A program made the position numbers and the translations under genes. A stretch of 64,000 nt of DNA from Stenotrophomonas maltophilia R551-3 (GTDB taxonomy: Bacteria; Pseudomonadota; Gammaproteobacteria; Xanthomonadales; Xanthomonadaceae), in NCBI RefSeq assembly GCF_000020665.1, contig NC_011071.1, positions 3,462,501-3,526,500 of the forward strand. The letters are read 5' to 3'. This document shows, piece by piece, positions 36,668 to 48,579 of this stretch. Positions within the stretch are counted from its first letter, which is position 1; each line of letters opens with the position of its first letter. The notes below the pieces were generated by a model. The model was not told the DNA's origin, did not search any database, and saw only the letters and a program-made list of their open reading frames with translations.

Positions 36668-37000
36668 TCAAGCCCGTTCCGCCGCTGCCTTCTCGTCTTC
36701 TTCCTCTTCCTCTTCGTATTCCTCGTCGTCCTCTTCTTCCTCGCCGTCTTCCTCTTCTTCGCCTTCCTCGTCCTCGTCGTACTCTTCCTCTTCGTCGTCC
36801 TCGTAATCCTCGACGCCGAAGTCTTCACCGTCCCAACGGCCTTCGCCGTCGGCGACGAAGGTCAGGGCCATCGCCGCCGGGTTGGTTCCGACGCGAACCA
36901 GCCAACCACCGAACACGCGCGCACGCTCGGTGACCAGGGTGGCCTCGGAGCCTTCATTGCCCAGCTTTTCCCACTCCAGCGAAAACGCAAACTCGGTCAT
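36668..37000 (-). CDS. Small protein with hyperacidic C-terminal tail
   Basis: 110 residues in two parts. The first ~52 residues form a small ordered domain (MTEFAFSLEWEKLGNEGSEA, then VFGGWLVRVG and TFVADGEGRWDG). The remaining ~58 residues are almost all Asp/Glu with a few Gly/Tyr, ending KAAAERA. The coding strand is correspondingly built of GAA/GAG/GAC repeats, a low-complexity tract of over 100 bp. I know no assigned function. A nucleic-acid-mimic, a chaperone for a basic partner, or a metal-buffering tail are possible (inference). It starts 16 bp after aspS and is probably co-transcribed. Confidence 0.8.
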   Translation of the reverse strand: MTEFAFSLEWEKLGNEGSEATLVTERARVFGGWLVRVGTNPAAMALTFVADGEGRWDGEDFGVEDYEDDEEEEYDEDEEGEEEEDGEEEEDDEEYEEEEEEDEKAAAERA

Positions 37001-37016
37001 TGCCTGGATCTCCTGA

Positions 37017-38768
37017 TCAGTTGGTCTTGGGGCGAACCTGGATGTGCACTTCGGCCAGCTGCGCGTCGACGATCGGCGACGGCGCGTCGGTCATCAGATC
37101 CTGTGCACCGGTGGTCTTCGGGAACGGGATGACGTCGCGGATCGACTCGGTGCCGGCCATCAGCGCGGCGATGCGGTCGATACCGAAGGCGATGCCACCG
37201 TGCGGCGGCGCGCCGTAGTTCAGCGCGTCGAGCAGGAAGCCGAACTTGGCGCGGGCCTCTTCGGCACCGATGCCGAGCAGTTCGAACACCGCGCTCTGCA
37301 TGTCCGGACGATGGATACGGATCGAACCGCCGCCGATTTCATTGCCGTTGAGCACCATGTCGTAACCGCGCGAAACGGCGGTACGGGCATTGGCGCGCAG
37401 GTCGGCGATGTCGTCCACAGCCGGTGCGGTGAAGGGGTGATGCAGGGCGACGTAGCGCTGTTCTTCCTCGTCCCACTCGAACATCGGGAAGTCGGTGACC
37501 CACAGCGGTGCCCAGCCGTCGGCGACCAGGCCGAAGTCCTTGCCGGCCTTCAGGCGCAGCGCGCCCATGAAGTCGGAGACCTTGTTGTAGCCACCGGCGC
37601 CGAAGAACACGATGTCGCCGTTGCCGGCACCGACGTGCGCGACCAGGGCGGCGAAGGATTCCTCGCTGAAGAACTTCTGGATCGGCGAGCTGACTTCGCC
37701 GTTGTCGGCGATCTTGATGTAGGCCAGGCCCTTGGCGCCGTACTTGGCAGCATGCGCTGCATACTCGTCGATCTGCTTGCGGCTCAGCGACGCACCGCCC
37801 GGAATACGCAGCGCGGCGACGCGGCCGTCGGCATCGTTGGCCGGGCCGGTGAACACCGGGAATTCACTGTTCTTGACCAGCTCGGCCACGTCCACCAGCT
37901 CCAGCGCGATGCGCAGGTCCGGCTTGTCCGAACCGTAGCGACGCATCGCCTCGGCCCAGGTCATGCGCGGGAAGCTTGCATCCAGTTCGACGTTGACCAC
38001 TTCCTTGAAGATGCCGCGGATCATGTCCTCGACGAAATCCTGCACGTCACGCTCGCGGACGAAGGCGAACTCCATGTCCAGCTGGGTGAACTCCAGCTGG
38101 CGGTCGGCACGCAGCGCTTCGTCGCGGAAGCAGCGCGCAATCTGGTAGTAGCGGTCGAAGCCGGCCACCATCAGGATCTGCTTGAACAGCTGCGGGCTCT
38201 GCGGCAGGGCGTAGAACTCGCCCGGGTGCATGCGCGCCGGCACCAGGAAGTCACGCGCGCCTTCCGGGGTGGCCTTGGTCAGGATCGGGGTCTCGATGTC
38301 CTGGAAGCCCTTCTCATCCAGGTGGCGGCGCAGGGCCTGCACCAGCTTGATGCGGGTGCGCTGCATGCGCTGCATTTCCGGACGGCGCAGGTCCAGGTAA
38401 CGGTACTTCAGGCGGGTTTCCTCGCCCGGGTTCTCGTGGGCGTGGAACGGCAGCGGCGCGGCCTTGTTCAGCACGGTGATGGCAGTGGCGATCACTTCCA
38501 CCTTGCCGGTACGCATCTTGTCGTTGACCGCGTGGCGGGCGCGCACCACGCCTTCCACCTGCAGCACGTCCTCGTAGCCCAGCGACGCGGCCACGGCGAA
38601 CACTTCGGCGTTGTCGACCTCCACCGTCACCTGCACGATGCCTTCATGATCTCGAAGATCGATGAAGCAGACGCCGCCCTGGTTACGGGCCACGTCGGTC
38701 CAGCCGGCGAGGGTGACAGTCTGGCCAATCAGGGTCTCATCGACCAGGCCGCAGAAGTGGGTACGCAT
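37017..38768 (-). CDS. aspS: Aspartyl-tRNA synthetase
   Basis: 583 residues, bacterial-type AspRS. An N-terminal OB anticodon-binding domain (about 1-105) precedes the class II core: motif 2 around [31 protein letters not shown] and motif 3 [15 protein letters not shown]. The GAD insertion domain lies between. It charges tRNA-Asp; whether it also charges tRNA-Asn cannot be judged without the rest of the genome. The start at 38768 (MRTHFCG) fits the family. The acidic-tail gene follows 16 bp downstream. Confidence 0.97.
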   Translation of the reverse strand: MRTHFCGLVDETLIGQTVTLAGWTDVARNQGGVCFIDLRDHEGIVQVTVEVDNAEVFAVAASLGYEDVLQVEGVVRARHAVNDKMRTGKVEVIATAITVLNKAAPLPFHAHENPGEETRLKYRYLDLRRPEMQRMQRTRIKLVQALRRHLDEKGFQDIETPILTKATPEGARDFLVPARMHPGEFYALPQSPQLFKQILMVAGFDRYYQIARCFRDEALRADRQLEFTQLDMEFAFVRERDVQDFVEDMIRGIFKEVVNVELDASFPRMTWAEAMRRYGSDKPDLRIALELVDVAELVKNSEFPVFTGPANDADGRVAALRIPGGASLSRKQIDEYAAHAAKYGAKGLAYIKIADNGEVSSPIQKFFSEESFAALVAHVGAGNGDIVFFGAGGYNKVSDFMGALRLKAGKDFGLVADGWAPLWVTDFPMFEWDEEEQRYVALHHPFTAPAVDDIADLRANARTAVSRGYDMVLNGNEIGGGSIRIHRPDMQSAVFELLGIGAEEARAKFGFLLDALNYGAPPHGGIAFGIDRIAALMAGTESIRDVIPFPKTTGAQDLMTDAPSPIVDAQLAEVHIQVRPKTN

Positions 38769-38926
38769 GGGGGGAAGCTCCGCTGGAGAACGCCGGCGCC
38801 CGATGGGGGCCGGAAAGCCTCGTATTCTGCGGCCGAGGCCCCGGCCGGGGCAAATCCTGCCAGTCACATCGGCTTGATCGCCCCCCTCCCTATAGTCGGG
38901 CACCTGCCACCGTATGGGATGCCGCC

Positions 38927-39670
38927 ATGAAACCGCTGTCCCTGGCCAGCCTGGCCGTGACCCTCACCCTGGGTGCACTGGGCACCCTCGCCCTGCCCGC
39001 CCCGCCAGCCGCTGCGCAGAACGGCGTCATCCGCTGCGAAAGCCAGAGCAACCGCGAACGGGTCTGCAACACCGGCTGGCGCGGAGCGCAGCTGGTCCGC
39101 CAGCTGTCCGGCAGCCCCTGCGAGGAGGGACGTAGCTGGGGCAGCCGCAGTGGCAGCATCTGGGTCACCAACGGCTGCCGCGCCGAGTTCGTCGAGGCTC
39201 GCGGCGGCTGGGGCGGTGGCAACGGGGGTGGCTGGGGCGGCAACAACGGCCGACCGGGCGAAACGATCCGCTGCGAAAGCCAGAACAACCGCGAGCGCAG
39301 CTGCCAGGTCGGCTGGCGCAATGCCCGCCTGGTCCGCCAACTGTCCGGCAGCCCCTGTGATGAAGGCCGCACCTGGGGCGTGCGCAATGGCGCGATCTGG
39401 GTCAGCGGCGGCTGCCGCGCCGAGTTCGCCGAGGCCCGCGGCTGGGGCGGCGGTGGCGGCTGGGGTGGCGGCGGTGATCGCAACTACTCCATCACCTGCA
39501 GCAGCAACAACAACCGCTCGCAGACCTGCGACTGGGATGAGCGCCAGGGTCGGCCGGTGCTGCAGCAGCAACTGTCCGGCAGCGCCTGCCAGGAAGGCCG
39601 CAGCTGGGGTTACTCGCGTGGCCAGGTGTGGGTAAGCAACGGTTGCCGGGCGAGATTCGGCACGCGTTGA
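38927..39670 (+). CDS. Secreted DUF3011 repeat protein (three repeats)
   Basis: 247 residues. A Sec signal (about 1-31, ending APPAAAQ) is followed by three DUF3011-type units of ~60 residues. Each has I-x-C-E/S-S-x-x-N-R-E/S-x-x-C near its start, then [17 protein letters not shown] and IWVxxGCRAEF. There are four cysteines per unit, suggesting disulphides. Gly/Trp-rich spacers ([13 protein letters not shown] and similar) separate the units. The function is unknown; a secreted or envelope ligand-binding role is an inference. It is divergent from aspS, and a facing SMAG pair follows. Confidence 0.85.
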   Translation: MKPLSLASLAVTLTLGALGTLALPAPPAAAQNGVIRCESQSNRERVCNTGWRGAQLVRQLSGSPCEEGRSWGSRSGSIWVTNGCRAEFVEARGGWGGGNGGGWGGNNGRPGETIRCESQNNRERSCQVGWRNARLVRQLSGSPCDEGRTWGVRNGAIWVSGGCRAEFAEARGWGGGGGWGGGGDRNYSITCSSNNNRSQTCDWDERQGRPVLQQQLSGSACQEGRSWGYSRGQVWVSNGCRARFGTR

Positions 39671-39701
39671 GTGAATGGGCGCGGACGCGGCCGATTCGTG
39701 G

Positions 39702-39768
39702 GTAGCGCCGGGCCATGCCCGGCGAGCGCAGCGGCAGAAGACGGCCGCCGGGCATGGCCCGGCGCTAC
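39702..39768. repeat. SMAG pair (facing) between convergent genes
   Basis: A plus-strand unit (39702-39724) and a minus-strand unit (39746-39768) have CCGGGC stems. They are joined by a 21-bp linker beginning AGCGCAGCGG. The same pair and linker start recur at 43745-43812, so the pair has moved or been copied as a unit. It separates the DUF3011 gene (stop 39670) and the lipoprotein gene (stop 39781), which converge. Confidence 0.88.
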
Positions 39769-39780
39769 CGGCCTGCGAGG

Positions 39781-40422
39781 TCAGGGTGCCGGTGGCGTGT
39801 CGTCGCCCCACGGCGCTGGCGGCAGGTCCACCGGCTTGCTCAGATCGAACTGCACGCGGAAGCGACGGCCGTCGGGCCGGGTCAGCTCGTAGACGAAGGT
39901 CTGATCGGGATCGATCTCCATCGCCCAGGTGTTGTGGGTCGACGCCAGCATGTCGGCACGGCGGAACATCGCCACCGAATCCGTATCGGCCGGGAACTGC
40001 TGGCGCTCGGCGGTCCCCGGCGGCGTGCTGTCGCCGCCATACAGCGTGATCGCATCGGGGCTGCCGTCTGCATGACGATGATCGTGCTTCAGCCGCAGGC
40101 CGCTCGCGGTACGGGTCAGCACCCAGGTGCGCGAGTGGTCATCGCCGACATGGAACGGGATACGCAGCTCATGCGCCGGGTCGGCACAACCACGAACGTG
40201 CATGACCAGGCGCTGGCCGGCGAACGGGTCCTTGCCGGTGGGTGCCGGGGTGTCCTCCACCACCCTGCCGGCGTAGGCCTGGCCGCAATGTGCGGCCACG
40301 GCGGCCATGAAAGCGTCGGCCGGTGCGGTCGCCAGATCATGGGCGACCGTGTCGGAGCGCTGCGTACACGCAGCGAGGCTGAGCAGGAGGGCGGAGGCGG
40401 TGACGGCGGCGGGCAGTTTCAT
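39781..40422 (-). CDS. Putative lipoprotein, unknown function
   Basis: 213 residues with a lipoprotein signal (VTASALLLSLAAC, Cys about 19). The soluble domain is beta-rich, with two more cysteines (AAHCGQAY and VRGCADP). A conserved-looking block reads LKHDHRHADGSPDAITLYGG, with an ATSTHNTW-like stretch later. I do not recognise a named domain, though similar secreted proteins are common in Xanthomonadaceae. It lies 53 bp downstream of the antiporter gene on the same strand. Confidence 0.72.
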   Translation of the reverse strand: MKLPAAVTASALLLSLAACTQRSDTVAHDLATAPADAFMAAVAAHCGQAYAGRVVEDTPAPTGKDPFAGQRLVMHVRGCADPAHELRIPFHVGDDHSRTWVLTRTASGLRLKHDHRHADGSPDAITLYGGDSTPPGTAERQQFPADTDSVAMFRRADMLASTHNTWAMEIDPDQTFVYELTRPDGRRFRVQFDLSKPVDLPPAPWGDDTPPAP

Positions 40423-40475
40423 ACCCCAACCCTAACGGCCATGGCCGGTGGGCGCAAACCGCGCACGCTCTCCGA

Positions 40476-41699
40476 TCAACGTTCAGCCGTCTGCGCCACC
40501 GGCAACGTTTCGGTGGCGGCCACCGGTGCCGCCTCGCCCTCGCCCGCCGGCTCCTGTTCAACCGGATCGACATCGAACGGCGTGCGGAACACCAGCGACG
40601 GCAGCAGCGTGGTCAGTGCCGCATACAGCAGCAGCGCACCGAACAGTACCGCCGGAATCTGGAAGCGCTCGCGCATGATCGCCGCCAGCACCAGGGTGAA
40701 GATCAGCGTCGGGGCCAATGCCAGCGAGACCCGCAGGCTGCTGCGGAAGCTCTCGCCGAACATCACCCGGCGCTGCAGCCAGACCACGCCGATGCGCAGC
40801 GGCAGCACCACCAGGGTGATCACGATGCCCAGCCCCAGCGCCTCGAAGCTGAGTGCTTCGCTGGGCACCTTGGTGCCGGCGTTGAAGAAGTAGAACGGCA
40901 CGAAGAACGAGGCGAACAGGCGCAGCGCGTGCAGGTTCTCGTGCGAAGCCAGCAGTGGCATGCGCTGGTGCAGCAGGCGGGCGACCAGACCGGCGATGAA
41001 CGCGCCGACCAGGTAATACACGCCCAGCAGGTAGGTGATGTAGGCGGCGACCATGCCGACCATCACCAGCAGCGAGAACTCCGAGCCCGGCGCGTGCGGT
41101 GCCACCCAGCGCCCCAACGCAATGAACAGCAGCGGCAGGCCGATCATCATCGCCAGCAGGGCCAGGCTGGACAGCGCCATATGCCCCGGATCGCCGGCCT
41201 GCAGCACGATGAACAACGCGGCCAGCGCCAGCAGTTCACCGGCAATGGCCTTGCTGGTGACCCAGAACCGCTCGTCCTCGCTCAGGCCAAGCCGCGACAG
41301 CGAATCCATGATGAAACCGGTGGAGGGGGTCAGCAGCGCCAGCGCCAGCAGGCCGGCGGCCTGCCACGGCAGCCCCGCGTAGCGCCAGGCCAGCCAGCCG
41401 ACCCCGAACAGGGTCGCACTGCGGATCACAAGGTGCGCCAGCAGCGGCCACATGCCCCGGCGCAGCGCCTGCAGGTCCACTTCCAGGCCGGCAAACAGGA
41501 ACAGCGAGGAAATGCCCAGCGTGGCCAGCAGGCCGATCACCGCGTCGTGTGCCTGGTCGCCCAGCCAGAGCATGCCGATGATGCCGAACAGCAGGCAGGT
41601 CAGCGGCGCCGGCAGGCTGAAGCGCTGCAGCGCGCGCGGGATCACCAGCAGCGCGAAGATCAGCAGCAGGTAGATCAGCTCATGGCTCATGGGGGACAT
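40476..41699 (-). CDS. CPA2-type cation:proton antiporter (Kef-like membrane domain)
   Basis: 407 residues with about 11-12 transmembrane helices in the Na+/H+ exchanger fold. The discontinuous-helix region includes LFLFAGLEVDLQALRRG and LLTPSTGFIMDSL. There is no C-terminal TrkA-N/NAD-binding domain, so it lacks the regulatory part present in YbaL at 48580-50280. The C-terminus is a short acidic/Ala tail (EQEPAGEGEAAPVAATETLPV). The ion is not predictable. The start may be 41699 or, 3 codons in, 41690; neither has a strong ribosome site. Confidence 0.83.
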   Translation of the reverse strand: MSPMSHELIYLLLIFALLVIPRALQRFSLPAPLTCLLFGIIGMLWLGDQAHDAVIGLLATLGISSLFLFAGLEVDLQALRRGMWPLLAHLVIRSATLFGVGWLAWRYAGLPWQAAGLLALALLTPSTGFIMDSLSRLGLSEDERFWVTSKAIAGELLALAALFIVLQAGDPGHMALSSLALLAMMIGLPLLFIALGRWVAPHAPGSEFSLLVMVGMVAAYITYLLGVYYLVGAFIAGLVARLLHQRMPLLASHENLHALRLFASFFVPFYFFNAGTKVPSEALSFEALGLGIVITLVVLPLRIGVVWLQRRVMFGESFRSSLRVSLALAPTLIFTLVLAAIMRERFQIPAVLFGALLLYAALTTLLPSLVFRTPFDVDPVEQEPAGEGEAAPVAATETLPVAQTAER

Positions 41700-41775
41700 C
41701 CATGTGGTTCGAAGGCGCGCAGGATGCGCGCGCCCGACCGATCCGGCAAGCGACTTTTGAATGACCCCGGTTACC

Positions 41776-42687
41776 TCAACCGATCAGGCGATCGGCGATC
41801 CGCCCGACCTGCGCCAGCACCGTGGCACGTTGTTCATAGCTGATCGCACCCGCCTGCAGATAGGCGGTCAGCACCCACGGTGCGCCGCCGGCCACTGGCC
41901 ACAGCACGCCGATATCGTTGCGCGCGTCTTCGCCATTGCTGCCGGTCTTGTCGCCGACCCGCCAGCGCTTGCCCAGGCCCGCGCGCAGGCAGGCATCGCC
42001 GGTTTCGTTGTCGATCAGCCAGTCGGCCAACTGCTGCCGCGAGGCCGGTTGCAGCACTTCGCCCAGCACCACCCGTTGCAGGGTCGCGGCCATCGCTGCG
42101 GGCGTGGTGGTATCGCGCGGGTCATCCTTGGCAAAGCTGTTCAGCTCAGGCTCGAGCCGATCGCTGCGGCTGAGCGCATCGCCACTGGCGCGCAGGAAGG
42201 CGGTCACCGCGGGCGGGCCACCGACCACGCCGAACAGCAGATTGGCGGCGGTGTTGTCGCTGGTGATGATCGTGGCACGGCACAGATCGCGCACGGTCAT
42301 GTCCTTGCCGGCGTGGCGACGTGTGACCGGCGCATGCGAGAGAAGATCGGCATCGCGAACCGGCACGCGCGTGTCGAGCAACGCGGGTCTGCGCTCGGCC
42401 TGGCTGAGCACGGTGGCGGCCAGCACGCTCTTGAACGTGCTGCACATCGGGAAACGCTCGTCCTGGCGATGACCGATGCGGCGGCCGCTGGCGGTATCGA
42501 GCAGGGTTACGCCAAGGCGGCCCGCACAGGCTTTTTCCAGCGCCGCGAAGTCGGTGGCGGCGGTGATCGCAGCTTCGGCGGGCACGTTGGCGGTGGCCTT
42601 GCCCGTCGCACGTGCCAGCAACGGAAGGGCAAGCGAGGAAGCCACGGCGGCACCACTGAACTGCAGGAATCGGCGACGGGCGAGCAT
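41776..42687 (-). CDS. blaL2: L2-type inducible class A beta-lactamase
   Basis: A 303-residue serine beta-lactamase with cephalosporinase-type activity, intrinsic to S. maltophilia. The export signal is twin-arginine-like (LARRRFLQFSGAAVASSLALPLLA). Catalytic motifs are STFK at 83-86, SDN at 143-145, the omega-loop EPELN with Glu179 (Ambler Glu166) and KTG at 247-249. A Cys immediately precedes the active-site Ser. A ribosome site AGGAGA lies just upstream of the start (complement of 42694-42700). It is divergent from ampR, the classic inducible module: beta-lactams change muropeptide pools and AmpR then activates it. Confidence 0.97.
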   Translation of the reverse strand: MLARRRFLQFSGAAVASSLALPLLARATGKATANVPAEAAITAATDFAALEKACAGRLGVTLLDTASGRRIGHRQDERFPMCSTFKSVLAATVLSQAERRPALLDTRVPVRDADLLSHAPVTRRHAGKDMTVRDLCRATIITSDNTAANLLFGVVGGPPAVTAFLRASGDALSRSDRLEPELNSFAKDDPRDTTTPAAMAATLQRVVLGEVLQPASRQQLADWLIDNETGDACLRAGLGKRWRVGDKTGSNGEDARNDIGVLWPVAGGAPWVLTAYLQAGAISYEQRATVLAQVGRIADRLIG

Positions 42688-42764
42688 GCGGGGTTCTCCT
42701 GGGGGACCGTTCGATTATTGAAGCCTCGCACGCAGGCGACCAGCGCGAAAAATCAGCGGGAGGC

Positions 42765-42794
42765 ATTAGATGGATTAATGGCTGTCGCGATCAA
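42765..42794 (-). promoter_or_regulatory. Putative blaL2 promoter in the ampR-blaL2 gap
   Basis: On the minus strand a -35-like TTGATC is followed 18 bp later by a -10-like TCTAAT. It lies within the 177-bp divergent region, about 78 bp upstream of the blaL2 start. A LysR-type AmpR operator is expected overlapping the two divergent promoters; the A/T-rich stretch 42765-42812 is the likeliest place, but I cannot define it exactly. Confidence 0.45.
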
Positions 42795-42864
42795 CCCCTT
42801 AATTCTCCTGAACTGGGCGCGAGGCAGGTAGGATCAGTCATCACCCTGGCTCACGACTCCCCCG

Positions 42865-43728
42865 ATGCTGCACCCGACCCTGCCGCTGAACGCCCTGCGT
42901 GCCTTCGAGGCGGCCGCACGCCACCAGAACTTCACCCGCGCCGCGCTGGAGCTGTGTGTCAGCCAGGCCGCACTCAGCCACCAGATCCGCGGCCTGGAAG
43001 ACCGCCTCGGCATCCGTCTGTTCCATCGCCTGCCGCGCGGCGTGGCGCTCACCGAGGAGGGCGCGGCACTGTATCCGGTACTCAACGAATCATTCGAGCG
43101 CATCTCGGCCAGCATCGCGCGCTACACCGGTGGCCCGGCCCGTGAAGTACTGACGTTGGGCGTGGTCGGTACCTTCGCCACCGGTTGGCTGCTGCCAAGG
43201 CTGGCCGCGTTCGAGGCCGCGCATCCGGATATCGAGCTGCGACTGCAGACCCACAACAACCGCATCGATCTGGCCGGCGAGGGCCTGGACCTAGCGATCC
43301 GTTTCGGCGACGGCGACTGGCAGGGCCAGGCCTGCACGGCGATCCTCGATGCGCCGTTCGCACCGCTGTGCGCGCCGGCATTGGCGCGACGGCTGAAACA
43401 GCCACGCGACTTGGGCACGCTGCCGCTGCTGCGCTCCTACCGCAGCGACGAATGGCCGCGTTGGCTGCAGGCGGCAGGAGTGAGTGGCGTGGAAGCCCGT
43501 GGGCCGGTGTTCGATTCGTCGTTGACGGTGGCGATGGCCGCGGTCGGCGGTGCCGGCGTGGCGCTGCTGCCGCTGCGCATGTTCGAGCAGGAACTGGCTG
43601 AAGGCCGGTTGCTGCAGCCATTCAGCACCACGCTGGAACTGGGCCGCTATTGGCTGACCCGGCTGCGCTCGCGTGCCGAGCGCGAGCCAGCGAAGCGGTT
43701 CCGCGAGTGGTTGCAGGCGCAGGGATGA
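42865..43728 (+). CDS. ampR: LysR-type regulator AmpR of the L2 beta-lactamase
   Basis: 287 residues. An N-terminal winged helix-turn-helix (about 6-65: LPLNALRAFEAAARHQNFTRAALELCVSQAALSHQIRGLE) closely follows the AmpR pattern. A periplasmic-binding-protein-like effector domain follows, with GTFATGWLLPRL and LDLAIRFGDGDW. AmpR senses anhydro-muropeptides versus UDP-MurNAc-pentapeptide and controls the divergent beta-lactamase gene. The divergent placement and 177-bp gap are as expected. A facing SMAG pair follows 16 bp after the stop. Confidence 0.95.
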   Translation: MLHPTLPLNALRAFEAAARHQNFTRAALELCVSQAALSHQIRGLEDRLGIRLFHRLPRGVALTEEGAALYPVLNESFERISASIARYTGGPAREVLTLGVVGTFATGWLLPRLAAFEAAHPDIELRLQTHNNRIDLAGEGLDLAIRFGDGDWQGQACTAILDAPFAPLCAPALARRLKQPRDLGTLPLLRSYRSDEWPRWLQAAGVSGVEARGPVFDSSLTVAMAAVGGAGVALLPLRMFEQELAEGRLLQPFSTTLELGRYWLTRLRSRAEREPAKRFREWLQAQG

Positions 43729-43744
43729 AACACGCGCGCCGTGG

Positions 43745-43812
43745 GTAGCGCCGGGCCATGCCCGGCGAGCGCAGCGGATGGAAAAAGCCCGCCGGGCATG
43801 GCCCGGCGCTAC
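43745..43812. repeat. SMAG pair (facing) between ampR and yheS
   Basis: A plus-strand unit at 43745-43767 and a minus-strand unit at 43790-43812 lie between the convergent ampR and yheS genes. The linker begins AGCGCAGCGG, the same as at 39702-39768. Confidence 0.9.
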
Positions 43813-43820
43813 CCATGGAA

Positions 43821-45686
<1,866 letters not shown>

Positions 45687-46022
45687 CGGGGGAGGGGTCC
45701 ATATAACCGAATGGAATGTGCTGGTGAGCACTGTTCCTGCGACGCAATTCTAACGTTAACGAATACTTGACGGGCCCCGGGATGCGCAGCGGCCGACGTT
45801 CCTCTCTCCCACGTTCTCGCCGCGCGCCTCCCGGGTCCCCTCCCCCGTCAGTGCCGATCCGGGCTAAATGGTTGCTGCTGCAACGTTTTTTCTGATGACC
45901 GGCATTTGACAGGCGCTGAATATCCCGTTAATTCCTGTATTGCGCACCGCAACAACCGCCGTCCGCCTCACCCCCGTGATGTCGATTCCGGTGCCGCCCC
46001 CGCCAACCGGAGCCCCATCCCG
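45687..46022. promoter_or_regulatory. Divergent regulatory region yheS / TonB receptor
   Basis: A 336-bp gap between divergent genes. On the plus strand TTGACA at 45906-45911 (a perfect -35) is followed 16 bp later by TTAATT at 45928-45933, a weak -10, placing a likely receptor promoter ~95 bp before its start. A small GTTGC-TGCT-GCAAC hairpin precedes a run of six T near 45890, which could be an attenuator-like structure. I find no recognisable Fur box. The middle (about 45775-45860) is a GC/C-rich stretch with no other feature that I can see. Confidence 0.45.
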
Positions 46023-48410
<2,388 letters not shown>

Positions 48411-48431
48411 GCGCTGGCGGGCGCCTCTCTG

Positions 48432-48455
48432 GTAGTGCCGGCCGCTGGCCGGCAA
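48432..48455 (+). repeat. SMAG palindrome after TonB receptor
   Basis: A single GTAGTGCCGGCC unit, 21 bp after the receptor stop and just before the GGGGTCAGATCC hairpin. Confidence 0.87.
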
Positions 48456-48463
48456 CTCCCTGG

Positions 48464-48506
48464 TGGGGTCAGATCCTTTTTCCTGCGGGAGAGGGATCTG
48501 ACCCCA
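48464..48506. repeat. GGGGTCAGATCC palindrome
   Basis: Arms TGGGGTCAGATCC and GGATCTGACCCCA pair perfectly. The inner part (TTTTTCCTGCGGGAGAG) is less regular than in the copy at 10790. It lies between the TonB receptor and ybaL, about 75 bp before the ybaL start. Confidence 0.8.
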
Positions 48507-48579
48507 TTCGCATTTAAGGTTTGCCGTATCTGGCGTCATCGGTGAAAATCGGGATACCCCCGTTTTTCTGCGAGAGCCG

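Noticed and set aside
36680..36830. Low-complexity purine/pyrimidine tract read as a tandem-repeat element
   Set aside because: It is the coding sequence for the Asp/Glu tail of a real gene with a conserved-looking N-terminal domain.
45775..45860. Fur box or other regulator site upstream of the TonB receptor
   Set aside because: I found no 19-bp Fur-like inverted repeat; the stretch is simply C-rich.
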